NCBI GenBank assembly: GCA_015680685.1
Contig: MNCI01037638.1
Location: 235,994-280,768 of the forward strand
Origin: Gnetum montanum
Taxonomy: Eukaryota > Streptophyta > Gnetopsida > Gnetales > Gnetaceae
DNA: 44,775 bases
Direction: 5' to 3'
The position numbers and the translations under genes were made by a program. Below, one piece after another: positions 10,652 to 22,439 of the stretch. The notes beneath the pieces were generated by a model, which was given only the letters and a program-made list of their open reading frames with translations, did not search any database and was not told the origin of the DNA. The first letter of the stretch is position 1; each line of letters begins with the position of its first letter.

Positions 10652-10728
10652 TGGTATTTCGTATTCTTTGTCGACGTCTTTCGGGCAAGCCCTCTAATCG
10701 TCAACAAAGAGGGGCTATTGAAACACCA
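10652..10728 (+). other. Conserved imperfect hairpin in E1 LTR
   Basis: The left arm TGGTATTTC pairs with GAAACACCA, and TCTTTGTCGACG pairs with CGTCAACAAAGA, leaving a bulge and a short loop. The same fold can be drawn in E2 and at 39,297-39,375. It lies downstream of the TATA box, so it would be in the transcript. Confidence 0.6.
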
Positions 10729-11462
10729 TAGAAATTGTGAATCGGCCTCAAGCGAAGATTCATGATTCGGGCGAAGGTTCGAGATGGAAATCCAGAAGAC
10801 AGAGTAGGGCAAAGAGGCGTGTAGTATCAAGTCTCCAAGTTCCTTACAAATTTCAATCTTACTGTGTTTTCTTTCTTTATGGTACATTACACAACATAGC
10901 GTAGTATCGCTCAACGTAACTATGTTTAATGTAGCCCGCTAACAGAAAGTAACTTACTTTAGCAATTTTGACGAAGTTTAGACTTGTCCCATATTCTGCT
11001 AAGTCTTTTGTTCGAGACCGAGTTTACGCTCCGTTACGCAGAGCAGCGTAACGAGCTTCAAGAAAAGCAAAGTCAGAGTCAAAGGAAGCATGGCAGATTG
11101 ATCTCTTCTTTTTTGTAGATTGGACGCTTTATGCTCATTACGCTATGTAGCGTTGACAAGCATAATTTATTGTAAAGTTGATCAATTTTTATGCTCTATT
11201 ATGCTTCGCAACGTGAATGAGCGTAAAATAGCTTGAATCAACTACTTACATGCTTTATTGCGCTCTGCCATACGACGAAGCGTAAACAAGTGTAGTACAG
11301 CATAAAACTGGCTAAAGCAATACCAGATACGCACCTATTATCCACACTGGCTAAAACAAGTGTTATTCCGATTTCTCTACATTGTTTTCTTCTCCTTTTG
11401 TGATTCATCGAATCAGATTGTTCCATGGAATATCTATAATATTCGTCGATTTACTAATTGAG

Positions 11463-11530
11463 TAAGTCCCTGTTTGATCGACAAGATCGTTCAGGGCACC
11501 GCGGATTCGTTTTCTCCAGCACGGCCCTCA
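11463..11530 (+). other. Conserved LTR-end or leader block
   Basis: GTAAGTCCCTG is followed after 22 bases by CAGGGCACC, then a TTTTCTCC/CGGCCCT region. The order and words recur at 27,041-27,100. CCCTG/CAGGG can form a small hairpin. I cannot identify a primer binding site with confidence. Confidence 0.45.
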
Positions 11531-11559
11531 TGCGGATCCGTGGTTAAGATTGTGTACAC

Positions 11560-14280
11560 AGATTTTTGTTTGGTATTTTCCAGCTACTGACATTTTCCGT
11601 CGTTACAATCATCATCATTCATCATGAATTCTATCAAAACACTATTCTATTCAACCTTCTGAATCCTAGCCTTCCACCATACATAGTGGAGGTCTGCCTT
11701 GGAACTCTCAGCTTCCACTATGTCCTCCTCCAATAGTCATTGCCTTTGACCCATCACCACTGCCATTACTACTACCACTACCACTACTCTTGCAAATTGC
11801 AATTGCAAAGCAACTGTCTTTCCTTGTTTAGTCATGTGGGACTACATCGTCAATTGGCATCTAGTTCATACAATAAAAAGGATGAATGTTTTAGCTATTT
11901 ATATCCATATCAAAGACTTTTTATTTTATGTGCTCTAATCTGCTACTCTAGGAACTGGATTTGAAATGTAGGTATCAAAATATATTTTTTTCTTTATCTT
12001 CTATGATGTTTAGTTGGTAGAATGTATCTATTTCCTTGTTTTCTTTGATGTTTGGCTATTCTAGTTATTAAAAAATTCTTAGATTGGTACTTTGAATATA
12101 TATCTCTCCTCTAGGAATTGACTAGTCTAGTTATTGAAAAAACTTAATGTGAGTGCATGTAGGTGTACCTGATGCTGGTTTGGGACTCCTCGTGATGGCG
12201 AATGTGTGCTCTAGAGAGGGACTTTTAAAATCAAATATTTTCCAAGAAATCAACATTGATTTTTTTAGAATTAAAAAAGAGTACCCTACATTTTGATATA
12301 ACAACACAAAAATAGATGTCCAGTTATATGATAGCAGAGATGTACCAAAAAACCTTAGGAAAAAACCTCATTGAAAAATTGCTTTTGCAGTGGGTCTACC
12401 CCAGTGCAAATGATGAATGCCAAAAAACCTCTGGGAAACACTATAAGTTCACCAACTCGGTGAGTTGTTCTAAGAAATTGACTTTTTTTAGCCCTACATG
12501 AGTATGTAGCCTAGATTTTAAGATGAAAATGACATTTTGGAAATGTTGGGAAAACACTTTTCTACTTCTATGGCTATGGAAGGGGGTAGGGCTAAGGCTT
12601 GTAGTTGTCCTTTTTTGGAGGTTTGAATCTAATCCTGATTCTATTTCTAAAGGTTGTAAAAAAATTAGGGTCCATTGTGTGTAGGGCCAAGGCACAAGTC
12701 ATGACCTATAACAAACAGAACTAGTAGATGCCCTATAGGTCAACAAAAATCACTTGATAAGCTCCCTAATATAGGTAACAACTACTAGGGGTAAACAGTT
12801 AGAACCTAAATGAGATCTCATTGTCTTGAGATTGTAGTTTCTCTCCAATGTTTCCATATAGAAACCATATCAAATAGTAGCACACTAGGATAACAACATA
12901 CTAAATAGCCCTCCAATGTTTTTGTAGCTGTATAGACTACTACATAAAATACCAGTAGACTAGGATAATGGCTGGCATACTAAACACCATATAAATTTTT
13001 CTTACTTGAAATTATGTATACAACTACTCTCATACATGGATTCACACATGCAGGTAGTAATTACACACAAAAGGTTGCTAATGTTGGTGTCCTTTTGTCA
13101 CCTTACCTCAAGACTAGGCCTCATAATTGGTTCAATGAAACAAACAAGGTTGACTATTTCAAATGCTTGTATTTCCTAATGGTAATTGATTTGAATATTT
13201 CCTTATGGAGTTATACTAGACATCAATTGGGACAAAATTGCTACCATGGCCATGTGGTAACTAAGGTACATTCTTATATCCTAGCTCTATCTACGACTTC
13301 AAGTGTTATGATCAATGGCCCTAGCAAGTTATTAGGTAACATTCATTGAGGTGGCATGGGTTCCTTTCACTTGTGAATTCTCCTAGGTGGTGAAAACTCA
13401 CATTTTGGAACTCTCACTTCATGGGAAACTCCTTTTATTAACTGAACAAGTGATCCATCCCAATCTTGAGCTTGGGATTTGTTCTTGTACATGTTTCTTT
13501 GAAACTAGAAATTAATAGGTGCTTGTCTATTGACAAAAATGCTTAAGCAAAGTGCTCACCTCCATCTACTTACAAAAAATTGGAGATACCACTTAGTAAG
13601 GGCTAGGTCATTCCTCTCACTAGATAAGTGAAGTGGGGAGAGCCTTGGGTGTTGCACTGGGGTCTTTCATGCCATCATAGCATCCACCATTTTTGTACTC
13701 TATAGTTAGTGGTACTATAGGGTAACAAGTCAAACATGATCGTGCAAGCTTTCGATGTGATGACCAAGCAAGTCGTGCCCACCATCCTAGGTGAGATGGA
13801 CTCTCTAGAGAGTCCCAAAAGGGGTGGGTGATGAATTACATGAGTTCCCTAGCATTCACAAGAAATGAGTCCCTGAGTTACTCAAAATCAATTATCTCTT
13901 ACCTCCAGGGACTCCTAGGTTAGACCTTGATCCAAAACCCTTCGAGAACTACACAAGTAAGAAAGAAATCCATGGGCTCTCTTGGGTGAATAAGGATTAG
14001 TTCACCATCCTTGCCCATACCTATAGGTGATAGTTTCTCCCCTTCCATAGTGGAGTGTATTACATAGTATTCATAGTTTCTTGTGTAACACATGAAGATC
14101 ATTAGCTACTTGGTGAAAATACCTACAAGTGTCTCACTTACTCAAAATGTGTGAAAAGACTAGGAAGCTGAAGATAGATTCAATGAAGTAATGGATCACT
14201 CAAGGGCTTGGTTTAGTGATCCCATCTAGAAACAAGGATATAGTATGCAAGCTACAATTAGATTTCTAGATATCATTTAT
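11560..14280. other. 2.7 kb without recognisable gene
   Basis: AT-rich DNA with no domain I recognise in any frame. It holds a small hairpin (arms ACATAGTGGA 11,681-11,690 and TCCACTATGT 11,714-11,723). The longest open stretch is 111 codons at 13,014-13,349. A region at about 13,820-14,260 has few stops in one plus frame, with no recognisable motif. It could be old retroelement leader or gag sequence decayed beyond recognition, or unrelated intergenic DNA. Confidence 0.4.
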
Positions 14281-14389
14281 AGTAATAGAGGGCTAATGTG
14301 AGGAACTTTTCCTCGAGTTACCCCATGAAACAGGTGAAAAACCACAAAATTTCAGGTCTCGGTATCTCAACTGCAAATTTGGCTGTGTC

Positions 14390-14640
14390 AAATGATCGCA
14401 CTTTGCCCAAATTTTTCTAAGTGTTGAGTGTAGTTAGCTCTAATGGGTAGATTTGCAAAATTTTTCTAAGTGTCAGAACAATGGCACTTTTTGGAAATTT
14501 GTCTAAGTGTCAAAACTTCACAAATTTTTTCTAAGTGTTGGTGCTACACTCTAGAGCATAGCTAGCATGACACAAGTTCAAGTGCCCAGTTTTGCCTAAG
14601 TATTGGCAAGGATCTATCAAGCTAGCTTGACATAGAAGAC
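14390..14640. repeat. Cluster of TTTTCTAAGTGTTG motifs
   Basis: At least five variants of TTTTTCTAAGTGTTGG occur here, with more near 18,480-18,640 and 25,770-26,020. The surrounding 300 bp also align with 25,730-26,060 (shared words CAAGGATCT, AAGCTAGCT, CATGAAG), so this is part of a dispersed repeat family. Confidence 0.6.
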
Positions 14641-14905
14641 ACATTTAGCACATTTTCCAACTTCCGAGGTTGCCTATCCTACTATGCTCTAAAGCATAGC
14701 TAACGTGCCATGAAGGAAAACTGTAGATTTCATCAAATGAAACAATAAACTAGTCAATAAATGAGAGAACATGCAAAATTATAATAAAAAAGACAATAAT
14801 AAAGTAGGTTAAACCAACCTAAGATGGGCCCGCATCCATGTTTGGGAACATTATATCGAGGCTAGACTCTAGACGTCAAAGGATTTCATCCTTTGACATA
14901 CATGT

Positions 14906-17900
14906 TTAGTCCTCCTCACCTAGGTCAATGCCTGTGAGAGTTTTCCCTTTCTCCATGGCTATCCATGTGGGTAGCCCTAGCGAAAATGTTGCAAAATTTA
15001 TCTCTTTGGAAGGAATAATGATCTCTCTCTCTGGGGACTCACTAACAACTACACTACTTAGGAATAATTGGTAAGCTTGCTTTACATCGATTGCGTCAAG
15101 GAATATCTCTTAACATCGATGCTCCACAGAATCATCCCTATATTTCTTATGTTTGGCTTCATGCTCTAGCTTGTAGTGATGTTTGTGATTCTTTTGTGTT
15201 TATTCCCATTCATACACTTTTGCATTGTAATCCTTTCAATCTTGGTTTTTCCTAGCCAAGAGGTCCATCTGCAGCTATTGTTCAATGACCTTATGGATAG
15301 CCTCATTTTTACCTCAAACAGTTGACCAATACCTGGCATAATCGATCTCATCCATGTGCTAGCTGCCATCTGACTTGTTGCATGCTACCAATAAGTTGTA
15401 ACATGACTATAATTCTTTTAGTCTGGCCACTTGGTTTACCCCCTATTCTTGAAGCTCTTGCACTTGCTTCCACAACTACTCATTTACATGCCTACACTCC
15501 CATAATGCTCATGTAGAGTGCAATGTGCACTTGCTTACCTTTTCATATACACAATGAGGCACCTACTCCATCTCAGGGGGGAACTTAGGTATGGCATTGA
15601 CTTGAACCACTTTGTTTAGGTCCCATTTGAGTCACAAGCCTATTATTCTAATAATAAGTGGTGAAACATTAACCATAATATAAACAATAAAACCAAACAA
15701 ACAAACAAAGAAAAAACCAAACAAAAAAATGAGGGAAGAGATAATGACAGTAAGATAAATGTACCCATCTTAGGGTTTATCTATTTGAGATAGTTTATCA
15801 TATCATCCACCATGCCTTGCATAAAGGTGAACTTATCTAGAGTTTCCATCCATAGTCATGTGTAGAAAATGGATGTTGATTCTAAACATTAAGCAAAAGC
15901 ATCGGCCGCTGCAACGTAAAAAATTAACAAAACATAAAAAAAAATATAAAAAATATATATAATAAAAAAAGAGAAGAACACAATGAAGATGGCAGTGCAA
16001 AGCTCTTACCCAACAAGACCTTAGGGGTGAGAGCAGGGGGATCATCCATCTACATGTTATCAAAGAAATGTTCAAACTTACCATCCTCAAACTGCAACCC
16101 CTCTTCTTCGAGTTGCCTCAACACTTTGGTAGCTTCTTGATCATCCTCATGTGCCATGTTTCCCTTGGGTTGAGTGACATCATCCTCCAAGTTCTCCTCT
16201 ACCACTACAGGGCTCTTTTGCCTATGTTGCACAAATTTAAGTTAGAATTTCCAATAATAAATACAACAAATAGCATGACATTAAATAATGCATACTTACT
16301 AGCTAGTTCCAATTTCACTTTGTGGAGTTTGAATCACAACTTCTTGCCCCTCTCCTCCACTTCAAGCATAGGATCCTCTGTGGGGCAAAGCTTTTTAATT
16401 TGCATTTTTTGATGACCTCATCATCTTGGTGATGAGTCATGCACCTCTTGCTACATTACCTATGTTCATTGGTGGAGCCTCCCTAGCACTATCACATGCA
16501 TGGTAGGATTTCCCTACATGGCCTTTAGTGATCATTGAGAATGACTCGCCAATAGCCTCTAAGGGGTCCTATGACCATGTGGTGTGGAACAAGTTGCAAA
16601 TCCATGGCTTGGATATTTGTGTGCGATCTTACATCATCCATTGCCCATTCTCATGGACTACCATAAGTTTCATAAACCTTCGTAGGCACACTACAAAGAA
16701 AGAAAAATGCATGTGCAATTGTGCTTGGAGGTTGCTGCATAGCTTGATGATTTCAGCTTGCAAGCCATTAACAAGGTAGTTTATCCAATTATACTACGTC
16801 CCCTTCTCTATCATGTCTCTCATGACCCAAGCTTGCTCCAACCTAAGGACCTTTCCTTAGGAAAGAAGCTTAGGAAACGCATAAGCCTAGAAGATGGGAT
16901 AGAGTTGTTGGGCCATAGGTAATTTCACCATCTTCATGAGTATATCCCTACTATCATTTTTAGTTCCCAACCACTCTTCAATGTCCACTCTATGCTCTAG
17001 GTCCTTATTAGTCTTCTCTGCTATTGGTAGACCTTTAGAGGGGATGCTGAAGAGATCGAAGAAGAGTTCATCTGTGATCTTGAAGACCACCCACACATTA
17101 AGAACTCACATGCATAAGTAGTCAGCACTCTTGGTGAAGGAGTCAACAAGGGCAATCATCTCAACCACTGGGATGTTTGGGTTCATGACCATGAAAAGGT
17201 CCATGAGCCCAGCCTATTGAATATTCTAGGCTACCCCTACTGAGGCCTCGTAGCACAACTAGCATGGTGAGCTCTCAACTTCACTATACTTGAAGAGCAG
17301 AGTGTCCTAAGTGCACCTTGAAGCAACCACCATAACCTCTCTTGACTTAGTTGCAGCTACAATGGGCAAAGGTAAAACTTAGCCACATGTTGAAAAAATA
17401 AAGCTAAAAACACATGAAAGTAAATGACACATGACTTATGTGCCACAAATGATGTGTACGATGGTAGTAGTGGGATTGAAACCTCCTATACACTTGGTAT
17501 CTAGGGTGCCCACTCAATGTCTAACCAGTCAAGATTCTGAGACCTCTTGTAAGATATGGAATACCAACTAGGGTGTTCCACCAAATCTACCCTAACTTGC
17601 CCAATCACTCTAGCATGCATATTCTCAGAAAATGAGAATTCCCATGGGGTAGTTTTGATCAAGTTTAGTATCCTCTCTTCATCATGGATGTCATCTTCAT
17701 TAATGAAAAACCTAACAATAGGAAAAAGTAGTTAGCATCCTAAGTCATGAAATAATAGGTAGTGCAAGAAATCACAATAAGTCTCACTCTCCAGCACAAT
17801 AAACCATCCTAGTGGGTAAGAAATATGGTGTTATAATTGTTGTAGCATTGGAACTTGGGCATTCCCCAGATCTTCGATAAGAGTCTAAGGCCTTTCTGGC

Positions 17901-19500
17901 ATTGGCTCATCAAACATAAACTTCAGAATGCCTCAGTTCACCCTAGGCAACAATGTCTCAACTAGGACATCTGTTGCTTTAGCTAACAAGTGTGACCACA
18001 TTATCACACTAAATGGGTAGAGCAAGAATTCTAAGAATTCTTGCACACCCAACTAAAACCAAATTTCTTGGTATCCCACACATGCATGTGGTGCAAGAAC
18101 CTTTGGTACAGTATTTCTCATACAACACAAAATCCCCACCAGTTTGACCATGATGAGAATGTGTTTTAGCAAGACCTTGCAATGCCACAATATTAGTAAG
18201 ATGAAAACGTTAAACATTAGAAAAAAGATAAAAAATAAAATATAAAAAATGCATAAAATAAAAATCAAAAATTAGTTACATACAACATACTTAGTCTTCT
18301 ACTAGGCCCCATGGGAAAGGAATGTTGGCATCGCCATCTAACATGCCTAGTTCTAAACTGGGCAGAGCACTAACACTTACATTTCTTCCAAGCATTACAA
18401 TTTTAAAGAAAATATAAAATATTTCTCTAACTATCGATTATGCTCCCCATAGAGCATAACATCTTTAGAGTCAAAATCTTTTCAAGTGTTGGTGATGCTC
18501 CCCATGAAGTATAACAACTAGTCAAAATTTTTCAAATTTTTTCTAAATGTTGGTTATGCTACCCATAGAAGGTAACAACTGTAAAGCTTTAAAAGTTTTT
18601 CTAAGTGTTGAGTGTAGCAATTTCAAAATTTTTCTAAATTTTTTTCATGCTCTTAGGGATACCTTGGAATGATAGATGTGATCCTCAATTATCCTTTCCT
18701 GACCATTATGCTCTAGTATTGTCCCCAAGCCACCCTAGTCGAGCCCTATCCCGCATCGTGAAGTAGGATGCCCAAAAATCCTTGTTTCACACTGCAGTGC
18801 AAGATGCCTAGGAAACCTCTATTCTATGTTGTGGCGTGGGATGCTAAGACATGGTGTAGGACACCAAAGAACCATTGGTCCATGCTATCACACAAGATGC
18901 TCAAGAAACCCTTGTTCCATGCTACAACATGGGATGCGACAGAATCCCATTCCATGCCATAGCACAAGACATGCAGGAAACCCTTATTCCATGCTACAGC
19001 ATGGAATGCTCAAACCCTTATTTCACACTATGATTTTGGTACAAATCATCAAACATCTTTCATGCTACACTCATGAGACACTACAAAATCTCTTGTTCCA
19101 TGCCATGGCATGGGACACTACAAAAATCCTATTCTCTGCTACAGCACAGAATGCTCAGAAATCCTTATCTTGCATCATGGCACAAGATCCCTAGAACCCT
19201 TGACACAAAAAGGAGAAAGGGAAAAACAAAAAAAATGCATTGCATGAACTTCCTTCCTTGGCCGCAGCTCAGAGTGGCCATGGCGGCAACAACAATCCCT
19301 ACCTATGGTAGGCCACCCTCAAAACCAAAATATCCAAATCATTTAGGAAAGTAGAAAAAGAAAAGAATCATAAAGGTAGAGCGTAATGGCTTACCTAGTT
19401 GATGGTGTCTCCTGGAGATCCTCAATGTGCACCTTAGGGTACACTCACCTTCATTGATGTTGGTGAGGTTGGGGTGTTTGCGTTCACTTCAACATGTCAT
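14906..19500 (-). pseudogene. Antisense gene of E2, homologue of the E1 gene
   Basis: This has the same gene and orientation as 726-4794. ATG is at 19,500 and the first donor GTAAGC at 19,394. Long intron 1 (to about 18,179) contains a 36-bp array. Exon 2 is about 18,178-17,788. Intron 2 is 17,787-17,712, intron 4 is 16,299-16,222, intron 5 is 16,009-15,909 and intron 6 is 15,764-15,650; all are GT-AG and at the same codon places as in E1. Shared words include L-D-K-F-T-F-M, L-F-S-I-P-S, E-E-W-L-G, K-P-W-I, V-G-I/V-L-C-C and F-F-I-N-E. It ends earlier than E1, at TAA near 14,906, after D-L-G-E-E-D. There are many in-frame stops. Independent decay of two copies that still align exon by exon argues that the protein was once under selection. 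Confidence 0.7.
18768..19195. repeat. 36-bp array with palindromic core inside intron 1
   Basis: About ten units are spaced about 36 bp (for example near 18,904, 18,941 and 18,977), each close to CCTTGTTCCATGCTACAGCA followed by TGGGATGC. Each unit has a self-complementary core such as CATGCTACAGCATG. Apparent reading frames here are translated repeat. No counterpart exists in the much shorter intron 1 of E1, so the array expanded in E2 only. Confidence 0.8.
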
Positions 19501-19640
19501 CTTTGGTTGCTATGCTCTAGCTTCTCTTTTGTCATGCTCTAGCTTCCCTCTATTGCTTCTATGCTCTACCTTGACCATGCTATGCTTGGATGAATGTTGG
19601 CTCTGATGTTGAAAATGATAGGTTTACTATGGTAAAATCC

Positions 19641-19649
19641 CTATTTATA
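19641..19649 (-). promoter_or_regulatory. TATA box of the E2 antisense gene
   Basis: A clean TATAAATAG reads on the minus strand about 145 bp upstream of ATG 19,500. It lies between the antisense gene and RT and points away from RT. Confidence 0.55.
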
Positions 19650-20065
19650 CCCTTCAAGGTTAAAGGACATGTCACCCTCTCGAGATGTCCCGTGTCCCAC
19701 ATGTAACATAGGACAAGCATAGCACCCATAGTTAGAAACATTTTTCAACTTTTCTAGCTTCCTATACTTAGAAATTTTTTTGCATTTTTTTATTGCTCAA
19801 TAAACATTTAGCGTAGTTCCATGTTTCAAACCTCTTAAACTTTACTTAAACCTATGTTCCATGCATAGTCTATGGTCTACTACGACTTTAAACTAGCAAT
19901 TTTATGGCCAATCAAGGCCACAAAAAAATCACTCTACATACTGCACAGTTAGTTAAGTTTTCATAGCATTATCTTCCTTATTCTATGCATTTCACTTTAT
20001 TAAGATAGATGCCACTTGAAATTTTTCTAGTTGTTTGGTAGGATCTCTTGAACAAGATTGCAAAA

Positions 20066-21300
20066 ATGAATACATACAAGAGTCTTTATTTGTCCTTAGT
20101 CTTGATTGGACCTTATGGTGGATCCCCAAGATGCATAAACATAAAACTCTTGGACTTCAAACCACTTATCTATGACACAAATGTAGTGTCCCTAGAGATA
20201 GTGCTAGACTAGCTAGAACATCTAGCTACAACTCTAGACTTGGAAGTAGGTGACATAACTAAGAATCCCCTCATAGAAGTCCCTGTAATAACATGTAAAG
20301 GGGAGGTGAAAACATTAAAACTTAGTTCCTTGTTAGAGCCTCAAATCCAACAAAGCATCTCTAAAGTCCTTAGTAATAATGTCAAGGCATTTGCATGGTC
20401 CTACAAGAACATCTTGGGCTTAGACCCTTGTATAATATAGCATAACATTATCCTAGATCCTCATGTTAAGAAAATTAAACAAAAAGCTTGTAAAGTCATG
20501 CCTAAGGTGACATTGGTTGACCATGATGAGATCACTAAGCTTTACAAAGCTAGTTTCATCTGGGCAGTTGACTATGGAAACTGGGTCTTAAACGTTGTAG
20601 TTATCCCTAAGAAAAATAGAAGTATATGTATTTGCATAGACTTTTGGGATCTAAACAAGGCAACCATTAAGATGATTTCTCATTGCTTAGTATTGACCAA
20701 CTCATCAATACTACAAATGGTCATGCCTTGTTGTCCTTTATGGACAAGTTCTCAGGGTACAACCAAATCCGAATCGACCTAGAGCACCAACTTAGTACTA
20801 CTTTCATGACCCTTTAGGGTACATTTTTCTATACAATGATGCCCTTTGAGCTAAAGAATGCAGGAGCAACATATCAACACACAATGGCGTACATCTTTAG
20901 TGACTATCTATTAAACTTGCTTAATGATTATGTTAACGACATAGAAATTAAGTCCAAAGTAGCTCATGACCATGCAAATGACTTGGACCATGTCCTCAAA
21001 CGTTACCTTAGACATGACCTTAGGCTTAATCCCAAAAAGTATGTCTTTGGCATTAAAACTGGTTGCATGTTAGGCTTTGTGGTGTTAGAAACAAGCATAC
21101 GTGTAAACCTCAACAAGGTTAGGGCTATCACCAACTTATCACCACCAGCAAACCTTAAGGAGTTACGTGGGTTACAAGGTAAATTACAATTCATATATAG
21201 GTTTATTACAAGGTTGATTGACAAGTTGTAGCCAATGTAACATCTTCTCAAAAAGGGGATCCACTTTGAGTGGACAACTCAATGCCAAGATGCATTTGAC
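20066..21300 (+). pseudogene. pol: E2 reverse transcriptase, inactivated
   Basis: Homologous to E1 RT from its ATG onward, including the N-terminal extension with G-P-Y-G. Motifs include V-V-V-I-P-K-K-N, C-I-D-F-W-D-L-N-K and M-M-P-F-E-L-K-N-A. Stops lie near 20,210 and 20,438, with a frameshift near 20,672. The catalytic motif reads Y-V-N-D (20,929-20,940) where YVDD is expected; E1 lost the other aspartate, so the two lesions are independent. The conserved L-R-G-L-Q-G-K-L-Q-F word ends near 21,195. Confidence 0.85.
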
Positions 21301-22250
21301 AACCTAAAAAGGAAGAGGGTTCAACTTCTGATAGTCTACCCTCCGTAAGAAGATAAGCCTTTCTACATTTACCTTGCAACCTTAGACACATCCATTACTT
21401 CTCTGCATTGCCAAAAGCAAGATGATGGCTCAGAGTTTCTTGTTTACTACTTAAGCCATGTGCTAGTAGCCCATGAGGCAAAATATAATGATTTGGAGAA
21501 GAGCTATCTCATCTTAGTCTTTGCACTCAAAAGGTAGGGATACTACCTTTTTTGCAGTCAAGTTAATGTCATCTACAAAATCAACATACTTTGGGTAATT
21601 ACACCGAACATATATGAAAGTAGTCAAATAACAAGGTGAAAGGAAATAACCATAGAGTTTGACCTACATTATATAGTGCAGGCATCTACAAAAAGTCAAG
21701 AGATAGTCGCAAAACTCATGGCTTCAGTTGTAGATGATCAAGCAACAATAGATTTGAAATTTCTGGATGAGCATGTTAACAATATAAGTCAAGTACCTAC
21801 AAACTTTAAGGCTATTTAACACTTTGACAGTGCTTCAACCACACAAAGTGGTAGTGTCATTGTTGTTATCATATTCCACTCTAGGGAGATCTGACCCTCT
21901 ACATATCACTTCACATTTCCTTGTACAAACAATGTCATGGAGTACAAAGGTCTTCTTAGGGGTGTCATAGTAGCCCAGGTGTTAGGAATTCAAAACATAG
22001 TAGTCATAAGCACAATAAACTATTCATCAACCCAAGTTAGAGGATTTACACTTGTAAGGCATAATATTTACAATCTTACTATGATTTGGTGAAGCACTTG
22101 CTCAAACAATTTGCAACCGTAGATGTCTAACATATCCCCTACAATGAAAATGCTATAGTTGATGCATTAGCTACTTTAGCCTTAAGCATAGTGCCAAACA
22201 TGTTTTCCTTGCTTACTTCAATAATGGATTGCATTGAACCTATAATTCAC
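21301..22250 (+). pseudogene. pol: E2 RNase H and second RNase H, inactivated
   Basis: The first RNase H is seen as Y-Y-L-S-H-V-L and F-D-L-H-Y-I, and the second as H-F-D-S-A-S-T followed by C-T-N-N-V-M-E-Y-K-G-L-L-R-G. Several stops and at least two frameshifts separate these pieces. The aspartate of the second domain's F-D-S-A-S is kept; the R-G-D-S word is gone. Confidence 0.75.
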
Positions 22251-22439
22251 ACAACAATCATTGCATTCATAAGCACAGCTCATGCTCAAGAGTGGTATGA
22301 CGATATTAAGGAATACCTCCAATAAGAAGAACCTCCACAATATCAAACTTATGTTCAAAAAGACACAGTACAAAAGCAGTCACAACAGTATGTCCTTGTA
22401 GGTGATAGCACCTTATGTCACAAATCCTATGATGAAATA

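Larger units (their letters stand above)
1..11530 (+). mobile_element. E1: Tat/Ogre-like Ty3/gypsy element, left end outside window
   Basis: In plus-strand order this holds a 27-bp array, an antisense gene, RT, RNase H, a second RNase H, integrase, a degenerate array and a long LTR. Two RNase H domains and the absence of a chromodomain are the known marks of the Tat clade (Tat, Ogre, Retand). I see no gag or protease before RT; they may lie left of position 1 or be lost. The element still holds many CpG dinucleotides, unlike the other copies here, so it is probably the youngest or least deaminated. The right LTR end is not resolved; about 11,530 is where similarity to the leader-like block at 27,041-27,100 stops. 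Stop codons in RT, RNase H and the integrase flanks make it non-functional. Confidence 0.7.
9470..11530 (+). repeat. Probable 3' LTR of E1 (about 2 kb)
   Basis: This starts at TGGGACAG after a purine-rich run. It holds a 121-bp tandem duplication, a TATA box at 10,533, a long imperfect hairpin at 10,652-10,728, and a tail with GTAAGTCCCTG near 11,463. Parts align with E2 (23,880-25,315), and the tail aligns with 27,041-27,100. No second complete copy lies in the window, so the right end and the label as LTR rest on similarity and order, not on paired LTRs. Confidence 0.5.

Noticed and set aside
10707-10728. AAGAGGGGC...TGAAACACCA as polypurine tract and LTR start
   Set aside because: The TATA box lies upstream of it in E1, and the segment pairs with TGGTATTTC/TCTTTGTCGACG as a hairpin arm, so it is inside the LTR.
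11740-11964. 74-codon frame as a host gene exon
   Set aside because: Its H/Y-rich start reflects a simple (CAY)n/(TAC)n stretch, and no domain or splice context supports it.
13014-13349. 111-codon frame as a possible gag remnant
   Set aside because: No gag helix or zinc knuckle, no supporting neighbours, and AT-rich DNA produces such frames by chance.
18768-19354. Three overlapping plus-strand frames rich in C, H and W
   Set aside because: They lie in the 36-bp DNA array and on the strand opposite the antisense gene intron.
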